In this document: in pieces, positions 43,923 to 51,490 of the stretch
Layout: each line of letters begins with the position of its first letter
Numbering within the stretch: the first letter of the stretch is position 1
Assembly (NCBI GenBank): GCA_023451735.1
Contig: JAEXYH010000085.1
Location: 111,064 to 175,063 of the forward strand
DNA length: 64,000 nt
DNA from: Pseudomonadota bacterium
GTDB taxonomy: Bacteria > Pseudomonadota > Alphaproteobacteria > Rhizobiales > Rhizobiaceae
Direction: 5' to 3'
The notes under the pieces: model-generated
The model's input: only the letters and a program-made list of their open reading frames with translations
What the model was told of the DNA's origin: nothing
Databases searched by the model: none
Program-made: the position numbers and the translations under genes

Positions 43923-44633
43923 TCAGATCGACTTCAGCGAGACCCGTCTCTCCAATTCGGCCGCTTCTTCCTTCCGCTCGCTATAGCGGTCGGTCAGATA
44001 GGACGAGGCATCGCGGGTGAGGATGGTGAACTTCACCAGTTCCTCACAGACGTCCACGACACGGTCGTAATAGGGCGATGCCTTCATTCGACCATAGGTG
44101 TCGAATTCCTGAAACGCCTTCGCCACGCTGCTTTGGTTGGGAATGGTGATCATCCGCATCCAGCGGCCGAGGATGCGCATCTGGTTCACGGCATTAAAGG
44201 ATTGGCTGCCGCCGGAGACTTCCATCACCGCCAGCGTCTTACCCTGCGTTGGGCGGACGGAACCGAGCGATAGCGGGATCCAATCGATCTGCGACTTCAT
44301 GATGCCGGTCATGGCGCCGTGGCGTTCCGGGCTGATCCAGACCTGGCCTTCCGACCATTGAGAGAGCTCACGAAGTTCCTGCACCTTGGGGTGACTGATC
44401 GGCGCCTCGTCCGGAAGCGGCAGTCCTGCCGGATCAAAAATCCGGACCTCGCATTCGAGGCGTTCGAGCAACCGACGGACCTCGAAGGAGAGAAGGCGGC
44501 TGTAGGAAACTTCCCGAAGCGATCCGTAAAGGATCAGGATCCTCGGCCTGTGTGTCGAGAATGCCGGCCGCAGGGATTCTGGCTCTATGGGCTGAAGATG
44601 CTGGTCGTGCAGCGCAGGGAATGTATCAGACAA
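43923..44633 (-). CDS. arsH: ArsH, NADPH-dependent FMN reductase of arsenic resistance
   Basis: A 236-residue flavodoxin-like protein. The FMN phosphate loop is ILILYGSLREVSYSRLL, with SPERHGAMTGIMKSQIDWIP and GKTLAVMEVSGGSQSFNAVN further on, all ArsH hallmarks. ArsH oxidises trivalent organoarsenicals to less toxic pentavalent forms. The start is a TTG at 44633 that overlaps the arsC stop region, with GGAAGG well placed upstream; the length then matches the family. It is the last gene of the six-gene ars operon. Confidence 0.93.
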   Translation of the reverse strand: MSDTFPALHDQHLQPIEPESLRPAFSTHRPRILILYGSLREVSYSRLLSFEVRRLLERLECEVRIFDPAGLPLPDEAPISHPKVQELRELSQWSEGQVWISPERHGAMTGIMKSQIDWIPLSLGSVRPTQGKTLAVMEVSGGSQSFNAVNQMRILGRWMRMITIPNQSSVAKAFQEFDTYGRMKASPYYDRVVDVCEELVKFTILTRDASSYLTDRYSERKEEAAELERRVSLKSI

Positions 44634-45057
44634 TACGCTTTCCTTCCTGATCGAGAACCTGTTCGCCGTCCTCCTTGGTGAACGGTCCTTTGAAGGCGTC
44701 GGCGGACAGAATATCGAGCACCACCTCTGAAGGACGGGCAAGCCTGGTACCGAGCGGCGTGACGACGAAGGGTCGGTTGATCAGGATCGGGTTCGCAAGC
44801 ATCACATCCAGCAACTGGTCATTGGTCAGGTCCGGATTGTCGAGGCCGAGTTGGGCATAGGGCGTGCCCTTCTCGCGTAGCGCCTCGCGAATAGTCAGGC
44901 CGGCATCCGCGATCATCTTCAAGAGCTGATCGCGCGACGGCGGGTTCTGGAAGTATTCGACAACGGTTGGCTCGATCCCGGCCGCGCGGATCAGCCCCAG
45001 CGTATTGCGAGACGTTCCGCAGGCCGGATTGTGATAGATGGTGGCGTCCATGGTCAT
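44626..45057 (-). CDS. arsC: Arsenate reductase, glutaredoxin-coupled type
   Basis: A 143-residue reductase of the ArsC/Spx family that reduces arsenate to arsenite using glutathione and glutaredoxin. The active-site Cys is in YHNPACGTSRNTL near residue 13, and the three arginines of the family lie in SRDQLL, NRPFVV and GTRLARP. The start overlaps the acr3 stop by four bases (ATGA). The operon also encodes a second, unrelated arsenate reductase, so two reducing systems can be used. Confidence 0.94.
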   Translation of the reverse strand: MTMDATIYHNPACGTSRNTLGLIRAAGIEPTVVEYFQNPPSRDQLLKMIADAGLTIREALREKGTPYAQLGLDNPDLTNDQLLDVMLANPILINRPFVVTPLGTRLARPSEVVLDILSADAFKGPFTKEDGEQVLDQEGKRIV

Positions 45058-46112
45058 GTCCTTTCGGTGACGGTGTTGCGGGAGACGGCAGGCGATGCCT
45101 CATACCAACCCTTCGAGCGGTTCACGATCCACACGACGGAAAGCATGACCGGCACCTCGATCAGGACGCCGACCACGGTTGCCAGCGCGGCACCCGATTG
45201 GAACCCGAAAAGACTGATGGCGGCGGCAACCGCAAGCTCGAAGAAGTTGCTGGCACCGATGAGTGCGGACGGTCCGGCAACGCAATGGCGTTCACCTGCC
45301 ATGCGGTTCAGAAGATACGCCAGCCCGGAGTTCAGGTAGACCTGGATCAGGATTGGCACAGCCAGCAAGGCGATGATGGCCGGCTGGGCGATGATCTGCT
45401 CGCCCTGGAAGGCGAATAGCAGAACGAGCGTTGCGAGTAGAGCGACAAGCGATGTCGGCTGCAGCTTGGCAAGGATGCTATCGAGTGCGCGGGTCGTTCC
45501 ATCGGCAGTCAGGCGGTTCCGCAGCACCTGGGCGATAATCACAGGCACGACGATATATAGCCCGACCGACAGGGCAAGCGTCGCCCACGGCACGGTGATG
45601 GCCGAGAGGCCGAGCAGCAGACCGACGATCGGCGCGAAGGCGACAACCATGATCGCGTCGTTCAAGGCGACCTGTGAGAGGGTGAACAGTGGCTCGCCCC
45701 GCGTCATGTTGCTCCAGACGAAGACCATGGCGGTGCAAGGCGCCGCAGCAAGAATGATAAGACCCGCGATATAGGAGGCGATCTGGTCTGCCGGCAGATA
45801 GGGCCGGAAGAGCCAGCCGACGAACAGCCATCCCAGCAGCGCCATGGAAAACGGCTTGATCGCCCAGTTGATGATCAGGGTGACGCCAATCCCACGCCAG
45901 TAAGAGCCGACCTGCGCCAGCGATCGGAAATCAATCTTCAGTAGCATCGGGATGATCATCAGCCATATCAAGATCGCAACGGGGATGTTGACCTTGGCAA
46001 TCTCGGCGGCTCCAACCACTTGAAACAAGCCAGGCACCAGGTGGCCCAAGGCAACGCCGACTGCGATGCAAAGAAAAACCCAGACAGTCAGATATCGTTC
46101 GAATGTGGACAT
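45054..46112 (-). CDS. acr3: Acr3-type arsenite efflux permease
   Basis: A 352-residue inner-membrane carrier with ten predicted helices that expels arsenite. The essential Cys of helix 4 is in ILAAAPCTAMVFVWSNMTRG, and SALIGASNFFELAVAAAISL in helix 9 with its Glu is another Acr3 hallmark. The C-terminal region VGVLIEVPVMLSVVWIVNRS also fits. Its ATG overlaps the stop of the upstream reductase by one base and its stop overlaps arsC by four, so expression is tightly coupled. Confidence 0.95.
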   Translation of the reverse strand: MSTFERYLTVWVFLCIAVGVALGHLVPGLFQVVGAAEIAKVNIPVAILIWLMIIPMLLKIDFRSLAQVGSYWRGIGVTLIINWAIKPFSMALLGWLFVGWLFRPYLPADQIASYIAGLIILAAAPCTAMVFVWSNMTRGEPLFTLSQVALNDAIMVVAFAPIVGLLLGLSAITVPWATLALSVGLYIVVPVIIAQVLRNRLTADGTTRALDSILAKLQPTSLVALLATLVLLFAFQGEQIIAQPAIIALLAVPILIQVYLNSGLAYLLNRMAGERHCVAGPSALIGASNFFELAVAAAISLFGFQSGAALATVVGVLIEVPVMLSVVWIVNRSKGWYEASPAVSRNTVTERT

Positions 46113-46639
46113 CAGCCGGACTTTCCTTGCGGCGGCGTTGAACCTTGCATTGCACCGATCTGACGGAGCTTTGTCTCCGGCGCCAGCCGATCGATAGACG
46201 CCGGCGGCCGGTTCACAAATGCGAGGATTCGGTTCTTGAGGAGGCAGGCCGCTTGCGCGAAGGCACGCTGCTTGTTGATATCGAGACCGGAGACAGCGGC
46301 CAAATCTTCGACGCCCCAGTGGGCCGTCATCTGATGGCTTATCCGTACAGGATTGGCTTCGTCGGCGGCGCTGTTACAGACCGTGAAGATGAAATCCATC
46401 TCCGGCGCGCCGCGAGCCACGAACACATCCCAGTTCTTCGACCAGAAACCGGTCGCTGCATATCCGAGCATCTGCAATTCCTTCAAGGTATAGGGATTGA
46501 CCTCGCCTTTCGGCTGACTGTCCGCGAAGTATGCCTTGAACCGGCCGCAGCCGCCTTTGCTCAGGATGGATTTGGCGAGAATAGAGCGAGCGGAATTCCC
46601 CGTGCACAGGAATAGCACGTTATAGGTCTTGTCAGTCAT
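46112..46639 (-). CDS. arsC: Arsenate reductase, thioredoxin-coupled low-MW phosphatase type
   Basis: A 175-residue protein with the low-molecular-weight phosphatase loop LFLCTGNSARSILAKSIL (Cys-x5-Arg), followed by FKAYFADSQPKGEVNPYTLK and FIFTVCNSAADEANPV. This is the second type of arsenate reductase, not homologous to the ArsC encoded downstream. The C-terminal 30 residues (PETKLRQIGAMQGSTPPQGK) form a tail. It starts 14 bases after the acetyltransferase gene. Confidence 0.92.
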   Translation of the reverse strand: MTDKTYNVLFLCTGNSARSILAKSILSKGGCGRFKAYFADSQPKGEVNPYTLKELQMLGYAATGFWSKNWDVFVARGAPEMDFIFTVCNSAADEANPVRISHQMTAHWGVEDLAAVSGLDINKQRAFAQAACLLKNRILAFVNRPPASIDRLAPETKLRQIGAMQGSTPPQGKSG

Positions 46640-46653
46640 GGTCGTGGTCCGTG

Positions 46654-47097
46654 TTAGGTCGGAGGCCTGTCGAGCTTCATTACGGTCGCCGACGATGGGC
46701 AGATGGAGGAAAGCTGGCGCGTCGCAAGCACGGCGGCCGGCGCTTCGGCCCGCAGCACTCCGGAAAACCCGATGACGGAGAAAAACGGCGCGGCACTCGT
46801 CGTCGCGAGGAAGACATCACCTCTGCCATCGATATCTCGTAGAGTTGCCTCGACGATCGCCCGTCCCAAGCCGCGCCCCCTATGCGCCGGAAGCACGACA
46901 ACAGACCGCAGCAGGTAATCTCCGGCGCATCGTTCGAGGCCGGCATAGCCGACAATCTGGTCGTCATCCGAAACGGCTCTGAAGAAGGTACGGCCTTGAT
47001 CTTCGATGTCATCGGCGGGGAGATCCGCAATGTGGAGCGCTTCGCGGAGACCCATGTCGCTACCGGGCACTTGATACAATGTGATCGCGCTCAACAT
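46654..47097 (-). CDS. arsN2: ArsN2-like GNAT acetyltransferase
   Basis: A 147-residue acetyltransferase. The CoA-binding motif is LLRSVVVLPAHRGRGLGRAI, then FLATTSAAPFFSVIGFSGV. ArsN-type enzymes found in ars operons acetylate organoarsenical compounds such as arsinothricin or are of unknown role. The start at 47097 (MLSAITLYQVPG) overlaps the arsR stop; a longer frame would run far into arsR. Assignment to ArsN2 rests on sequence type plus position. Confidence 0.83.
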   Translation of the reverse strand: MLSAITLYQVPGSDMGLREALHIADLPADDIEDQGRTFFRAVSDDDQIVGYAGLERCAGDYLLRSVVVLPAHRGRGLGRAIVEATLRDIDGRGDVFLATTSAAPFFSVIGFSGVLRAEAPAAVLATRQLSSICPSSATVMKLDRPPT

Positions 47098-47444
47098 GGC
47101 TTCGATCCCTGAGCGCAGCAGGGCGTAAGTTCGGCAATCAATGGCGCGCACAGCTCCGTCGAACCACCGCAGCAGTCCTTGAGCAAAAACAGCGTCACTT
47201 CGCGCAGTCCGTCAAGGTCTGCCCGGTAGAAGATTGACCGGCTTTGGCGCTCGCTTTTGACCAGACCGGCGCGGGACAATGTCGCAAGATGCGCCGACAT
47301 CGTGTTTTGCGGGACATCGAGCAGCCGCGCGAGTTCACCCGCCGGAATGCCGTCCGGTTCGTGCTGCACCAGAAGACGGAACGTCTTAAGCCGGGTGTTT
47401 TGAGCCAATGCCGCAAGAGCAGATATCGCATTGTTTTCTTCCAT
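47091..47444 (-). CDS. arsR: ArsR-family arsenite-responsive repressor
   Basis: A 117-residue winged-helix repressor. The DNA-recognition helix region is LLDVPQNTMSAHLATLSRAG. The sensing cysteines lie at the C-terminus: Cys91 and Cys92 (LLKDCCGGSTELC), Cys99, Cys109, Cys110 and Cys117, so arsenite binding is by a C-terminal site rather than the classical CVC helix. It is the first gene of the operon and should repress it. The start codon lies within the left arm of a 25-bp perfect inverted repeat, which is probably its operator. Confidence 0.94.
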   Translation of the reverse strand: MEENNAISALAALAQNTRLKTFRLLVQHEPDGIPAGELARLLDVPQNTMSAHLATLSRAGLVKSERQSRSIFYRADLDGLREVTLFLLKDCCGGSTELCAPLIAELTPCCAQGSKPC

Positions 47445-47482
47445 ATATCCATATTACTGGATATATGGAAGAAAACAATGCG
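47427..47482. promoter_or_regulatory. 25-bp perfect inverted repeat over the arsR start (putative ArsR operator)
   Basis: Arms at 47427-47451 and 47458-47482 are perfect reverse complements, with a six-base spacer TATTAC. The left arm covers the arsR start codon and its first six codons, so the right arm repeats the same six codons (MEENNA) on the plus strand. The inner half, CCATATATCC(A) with its mirror, is AT-rich like known ArsR operators. The repeat is too long and too perfect for an operator alone. Confidence 0.85.
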
Positions 47483-47613
47483 TGTTCTAATATAATTGAG
47501 GTCTTGATGGGAGCCGAGCGGAGCGACCCGTGAAAATTTACCGGGATCGAAGGGAAGCATTCGTTGAGATTTGAGTATTCACCGTACAGCCATCAATCCC
47601 TTATGCTAGCCAT

Positions 47614-48570
47614 CTAGTGTAGCGAGGAAATGATTCCGGTGAGGACTGCAATAGCCATCATCCGCGCTGCGTAGGTTGTCGATTTAGCCTCATCCCTTGG
47701 CAGGAAGTAATAACGGCCTTCACGGCATGCTCTCAGGAAACGACAATAGTCCGGCATCATCGCCTCCATACGCCTTTTCGCATCGTCCGCAGTCTCGTTG
47801 CGGTCGTTGCGAAACGTATCGAAAATGACGTCCGCATCGAATTCCGGCAATGCTTCCGGACTGAAAGCTGCACCTGAATTTTCCGCGATTGTCTCGGCAA
47901 GGCTCGGCGAGCGAAAGCCCGCGTCACGCGATACGATACCGATGCTGCCATAACTGCGCTCAACCCCAATTTTCCTATCTGATGTGGCAGAAATAACCGA
48001 GACAATCGGCGGCTTTTCGCCGGCCAGCCTGCGTAGCTGTTCGATCTGGGCCTTGTAGCGCATCCGGAGCATTCCAAGTGTTTTCTGACGCCCCGTCAGT
48101 TCGGCAAGGAGATCATAGACGCCATCGGGACCACGGAGGATGTCGTCTATGACAATCACGGGCGCAATCGTCTGCAACTGTTCAAACGGGGTGGGGCGTC
48201 CCTTCAGCGTCACGATCAGATCGGGCTTCAGGGATGCGACGCTTTCAATGTCCACGGGCTGCAGTCCGAGAAACACCATGCCGGTATTATCGAAATCGAG
48301 GCCCGTGAGCGTCAGGCTCGAACGGAGGAAATGGTGGCCGTTGCGCCCGAACCTCCCGGGGCTTGCAATCGGGATGACGCCGAGCTCCAGCAGCGGCACC
48401 GTCAGATCGGCATCGTCGAGCGATATGATGCGCAGCGGCCTGTCCGGCACATCAACGGAACGTCCGGCATCGTCAACGATCTGCCGCGCTGTTGCTGCTT
48501 GGTCGGCACACAGCAAGCAGGCCACAACCAGCGTCATACCGATTAGCATTCGAAAACCGCCCCGGATCAT
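47614..48570 (-). CDS. Periplasmic ferric-siderophore binding protein (FecB/FhuD-like)
   Basis: A 318-residue exported protein. The signal peptide is MLIGMTLVVACLLCADQAATA, followed by RQIVDDAGRSVDVPDRPLRI, the standard opening of iron-siderophore binding proteins, then ESVASLKPDLIVTLKGRPTP. It delivers ferric chelate to the permeases. The ATG at 48570 overlaps the permease stop by four bases; a much longer open frame in the same phase is not coding upstream of this point. It is the last gene of the iron operon. Confidence 0.9.
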   Translation of the reverse strand: MIRGGFRMLIGMTLVVACLLCADQAATARQIVDDAGRSVDVPDRPLRIISLDDADLTVPLLELGVIPIASPGRFGRNGHHFLRSSLTLTGLDFDNTGMVFLGLQPVDIESVASLKPDLIVTLKGRPTPFEQLQTIAPVIVIDDILRGPDGVYDLLAELTGRQKTLGMLRMRYKAQIEQLRRLAGEKPPIVSVISATSDRKIGVERSYGSIGIVSRDAGFRSPSLAETIAENSGAAFSPEALPEFDADVIFDTFRNDRNETADDAKRRMEAMMPDYCRFLRACREGRYYFLPRDEAKSTTYAARMMAIAVLTGIISSLH

Positions 48571-49616
48571 AATGCCTCCCTTTTCTGCCACATCAGGCCG
48601 AGGAAAAACGGCAAGCCGAGAATGGCCATCAAAATACCTGCAGGCACCTGGATCGGAGCAAAGACGGTTCGGCCGATTGTATCGGCCGCCAGCACAAGAA
48701 GGCTCCCGAAGATCGCGCTGCCGAACAGCAGGGGCATTTGCGAAGATCCGAAACAGAACCGTGCAAGGTGCGGCGCAATGAGGCCGACAAAACCGAGACC
48801 GCCGACGACGGAGGCACAGGCGGACGTGAGAAGGACCGAGGCCGCAAGCCGCGCTCCATTCAGCCGATGCAACCTGACGCCGAGCCCGACCGACGTCGCC
48901 TCGCCGAGCACTGCGGCATCGGCGGATCGTGTCGTTGCCACCAGCATCGCAAAACCGACAATTGACCATGGCAGGGCAAGATTGAGATCGAGCCAGGATG
49001 CCGCATGCAGGCTGCCGCCCAGCCAGATCATCGCGGTCTGGACCTCGCTGATACGGGCCATCGTCATGAATAGCGCGATGGCCGAGGAGAGAAGCCAGGA
49101 CACGCCGATGCCGATCAGGACGAAGCGCAGGCCGGACAGCGATCGCGCAATGCAGATGACGGCAACGGCGATGGCGGCGCCTCCAGCAAGTCCCAGCACC
49201 GGCCGCCAGAAAGCAGGCATCTGCGGAAAGAAAAGCAGGACGGTGACAACCGTGATCACGGTTCCTTCCTTGATGCCGATCAGGCCCGGATCGGCCAAGC
49301 TGTTCCGGGTTGTTGACTGCATGGCAGCCCCCGCCGCGCCAAGTGCCGCGCCGCAGAGCAAGGCGAGAAGAATGCGCGGCAGGCGCAATTGGCCGACGAT
49401 GAAGGCGAGCAGCTCGTTCTCTGCGGAGCCATCCAGCCACGCGAAGACCGCCCGTGCCGAGGTGGGCACGCTACCAATCATCGATGCGGCGATGGCCCCG
49501 AGAAGGAGAACAGCGCCCAGGCCCAACAGACCAGACATCACCAAAGGCCGGTAGATCAGGAACAGCCGTCCCTGCCCTGTTCTGCGATATCCCGAATTCA
49601 GCAGGGGCTTGCTCAT
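48567..49616 (-). CDS. FecCD-family iron-siderophore ABC permease
   Basis: A 349-residue inner-membrane permease with about nine to ten helices. Family blocks are LRLPRILLALLCGAALGAAG, AMQSTTRNSLADPGLIGI and GGLGFVGLIAPHLARFCFG, then VPAGILMAILGLPFFLGLMW at the C-terminus. It pairs with the other permease encoded upstream to form the channel. The start at 49616 overlaps the upstream permease stop by four bases. Confidence 0.93.
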   Translation of the reverse strand: MSKPLLNSGYRRTGQGRLFLIYRPLVMSGLLGLGAVLLLGAIAASMIGSVPTSARAVFAWLDGSAENELLAFIVGQLRLPRILLALLCGAALGAAGAAMQSTTRNSLADPGLIGIKEGTVITVVTVLLFFPQMPAFWRPVLGLAGGAAIAVAVICIARSLSGLRFVLIGIGVSWLLSSAIALFMTMARISEVQTAMIWLGGSLHAASWLDLNLALPWSIVGFAMLVATTRSADAAVLGEATSVGLGVRLHRLNGARLAASVLLTSACASVVGGLGFVGLIAPHLARFCFGSSQMPLLFGSAIFGSLLVLAADTIGRTVFAPIQVPAGILMAILGLPFFLGLMWQKREAL

Positions 49617-50641
49617 CGGAAATGCCGCGCGACAAGGATGATGAAGAAGAGAGCGCCGACCGCACCGGTGACGACGCCGGTCGCGATCTCGGCCGGCGCG
49701 ATCAACAGGCGAGCCAGCATGTCGGCGACCAGAAGCAGAAGCGGCCCGCCGAGCAGGCAGGCCAAGAACTGGTGGCGGATGTTTTCCCCCATTGCGCGTC
49801 GAACGAGATGCGGCACAATCAAGCCGATAAAACCGATCGGGCCGGCAAGGGTGACGGTGGCTCCGCTCAGCATGGCGGCAATGCAGAGCGCGGCAAGCCG
49901 CGTCGTCCTCACATTGACGCCAAGTCCACGCGCAACGTCGTCTCCGAGCGCAAGCGCGGACAGCCTGGGTGAAAGCAGGAAAGCCGCCAATACCGCGACA
50001 CAGATGATCGGCGTGGCGACCTGCTGCCCCTGCATTGATTGCCCCGCTAGGTCGCCGGCAAGCCATAACCTCAGGTCCTGAAGGGCTTGATCGTCAATCA
50101 GGAGAAAAGCCGAAGTGACCGATGACGCGAAGGCGGAAACGATCACGCCACTCAGCGTTACCTTCAACGGCGTTGCGCCGGAGCGCCCGATGGCAGACAG
50201 CGCGAAGACAACGGAAAAAGCTGTAAAGGCCCCAAGCGCCGCAACTGCCGGGCGAATGATCCCCGCGGCATCCAGCCCGGCGACGGATGTGGCGACCACG
50301 GCCAGCGCCGCACCGGAATTGAGGCCGAGAAGCTGCGGTTCGGCGAGAGGGTTGCGGATGACGGTCTGCATTAATGCTCCGGTCAATGCCAGTGCTGCCC
50401 CGACGAGGATTGCGGCCGTGACCCGTGGCAGACGGAACAGGAACAAGGCCTGATGGTCGAATTCCGCCGGATCATAGGCGACGAAAGCCGACAGGATGGT
50501 GGAAACCGAAATAGGCCGGGCGCCCATGGCAAGCGACAGGAGGGCCCCACAGGCAGCGGCGCAGAAAAGCCCTATGAGGACCGGGAATCCGGCTTTCCGC
50601 GGCGCGCCATGCGCATTTACGTGAAGAATTGTTTTACTCAT
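49613..50641 (-). CDS. FecCD-family iron-siderophore ABC permease
   Basis: A 342-residue permease, partner of the gene after it. Key stretches are FRLPRVTAAILVGAALALTG, MQTVIRNPLAEPQLLGLNSG and LAGPIGFIGLIVPHLVRRAM. ATG at 50641 overlaps the ATPase stop by eight bases, which fixes the start; a longer in-phase frame lies inside the ATPase gene. Two unlike permeases in tandem are normal for ferric citrate and hydroxamate systems. Confidence 0.93.
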   Translation of the reverse strand: MSKTILHVNAHGAPRKAGFPVLIGLFCAAACGALLSLAMGARPISVSTILSAFVAYDPAEFDHQALFLFRLPRVTAAILVGAALALTGALMQTVIRNPLAEPQLLGLNSGAALAVVATSVAGLDAAGIIRPAVAALGAFTAFSVVFALSAIGRSGATPLKVTLSGVIVSAFASSVTSAFLLIDDQALQDLRLWLAGDLAGQSMQGQQVATPIICVAVLAAFLLSPRLSALALGDDVARGLGVNVRTTRLAALCIAAMLSGATVTLAGPIGFIGLIVPHLVRRAMGENIRHQFLACLLGGPLLLLVADMLARLLIAPAEIATGVVTGAVGALFFIILVARHFR

Positions 50642-51476
50642 CGGACGCTCCACCACCCCGGCTAGCTTCAGCAGGCAACCTCGGCAGGAAAACCGGTCTT
50701 CCGCTTCTCGGATCCGCCAAGACATCGACCGCCACATCAAACACGGCCTCGATCGCAGCCGCCGTGCACACGTCGACGGTCGCGCCCGCAGCATGAACAA
50801 TGCCCTGACTGAAGAAGATCATCTGGTCGGCATGGGCGGCGGCAAGGTTGAGGTCATGCAACGCGATGACGACCGTGCGGCCATGCCGGCTGCTCAGGTC
50901 TTGCAGCAGCGCCAGGATTTCGAGCTGATAGCGCAAGTCGAGGGCGGAAGTCGGCTCGTCGAGCAGCAGGATCGGCGTATCCTGCGCCAGCGCCATGGCG
51001 ATCCAGCAGCGCTGTCTTTGCCCACCGGAAAGTCCGCTCACTGGCCGATCGGCAAAATCGCTGACCCCGGTCATCCTCATGGCATTGTCGATCGCGGCAA
51101 GATCGACGGCACTCCACAGGCCGAAGACGCCGGTATGCGGGTAACGGCCGCGCGAGACCAGTTCGAATACGGTTATCCCTTCCGGCATTGGAGGAGACTG
51201 CGGCAGGATTGCCAGTCTACGGGCCACGGCCTTGGTTGCCAGGCTATGGATTGGCCGTCCATCGAGCTCGACGGAACCGGAAGACGGGCTGATAAACCTT
51301 GCAAGCGCCGCCAGCAGTGTCGATTTACCCGAACCGTTCGGCCCGACCAACGCCGTCAGTTGACCAGGCACAATAGCGGCGCTGACGCGCTTCAAGATCT
51401 CGCTCTTCCCGTAGGAAAACGTCAATTCCCGAGCGGTCAGCGTTACGCTCGAAGCCGGCTCATGCAGGTGCGGCAT
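50634..51476 (-). CDS. Iron-siderophore ABC transporter ATPase
   Basis: A 280-residue ATPase. Walker A is ALVGPNGSGKSTLLAALARF, the Q-loop ILPQSPPMPEGITVFELVSR, the signature SGLSGGQRQRCWIAMALAQD, Walker B ILLLDEPTSALD and the switch His is in VVIALHDLNLAAAHAD. All residues for ATP hydrolysis are present. The ATG at 51476 is preferred to a TTG four codons earlier because GAGG lies nine bases upstream. It starts 15 bases after the receptor stop. Confidence 0.93.
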   Translation of the reverse strand: MPHLHEPASSVTLTARELTFSYGKSEILKRVSAAIVPGQLTALVGPNGSGKSTLLAALARFISPSSGSVELDGRPIHSLATKAVARRLAILPQSPPMPEGITVFELVSRGRYPHTGVFGLWSAVDLAAIDNAMRMTGVSDFADRPVSGLSGGQRQRCWIAMALAQDTPILLLDEPTSALDLRYQLEILALLQDLSSRHGRTVVIALHDLNLAAAHADQMIFFSQGIVHAAGATVDVCTAAAIEAVFDVAVDVLADPRSGRPVFLPRLPAEASRGGGASDE

Positions 51477-51490
51477 CACGGCAGGCAACC

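Noticed and set aside
47465..47533. 22-codon open frame on the plus strand starting in the inverted repeat
   Set aside because: Its first six codons are only the mirror image of arsR; no ribosome site and no likely product. Kept as part of the repeat finding.
48571..49440. N-terminal extension of the siderophore-binding protein to 608 residues
   Set aside because: The extra part lies inside the permease gene in another frame; the true start at 48570 is followed by a signal peptide and overlaps the permease stop.
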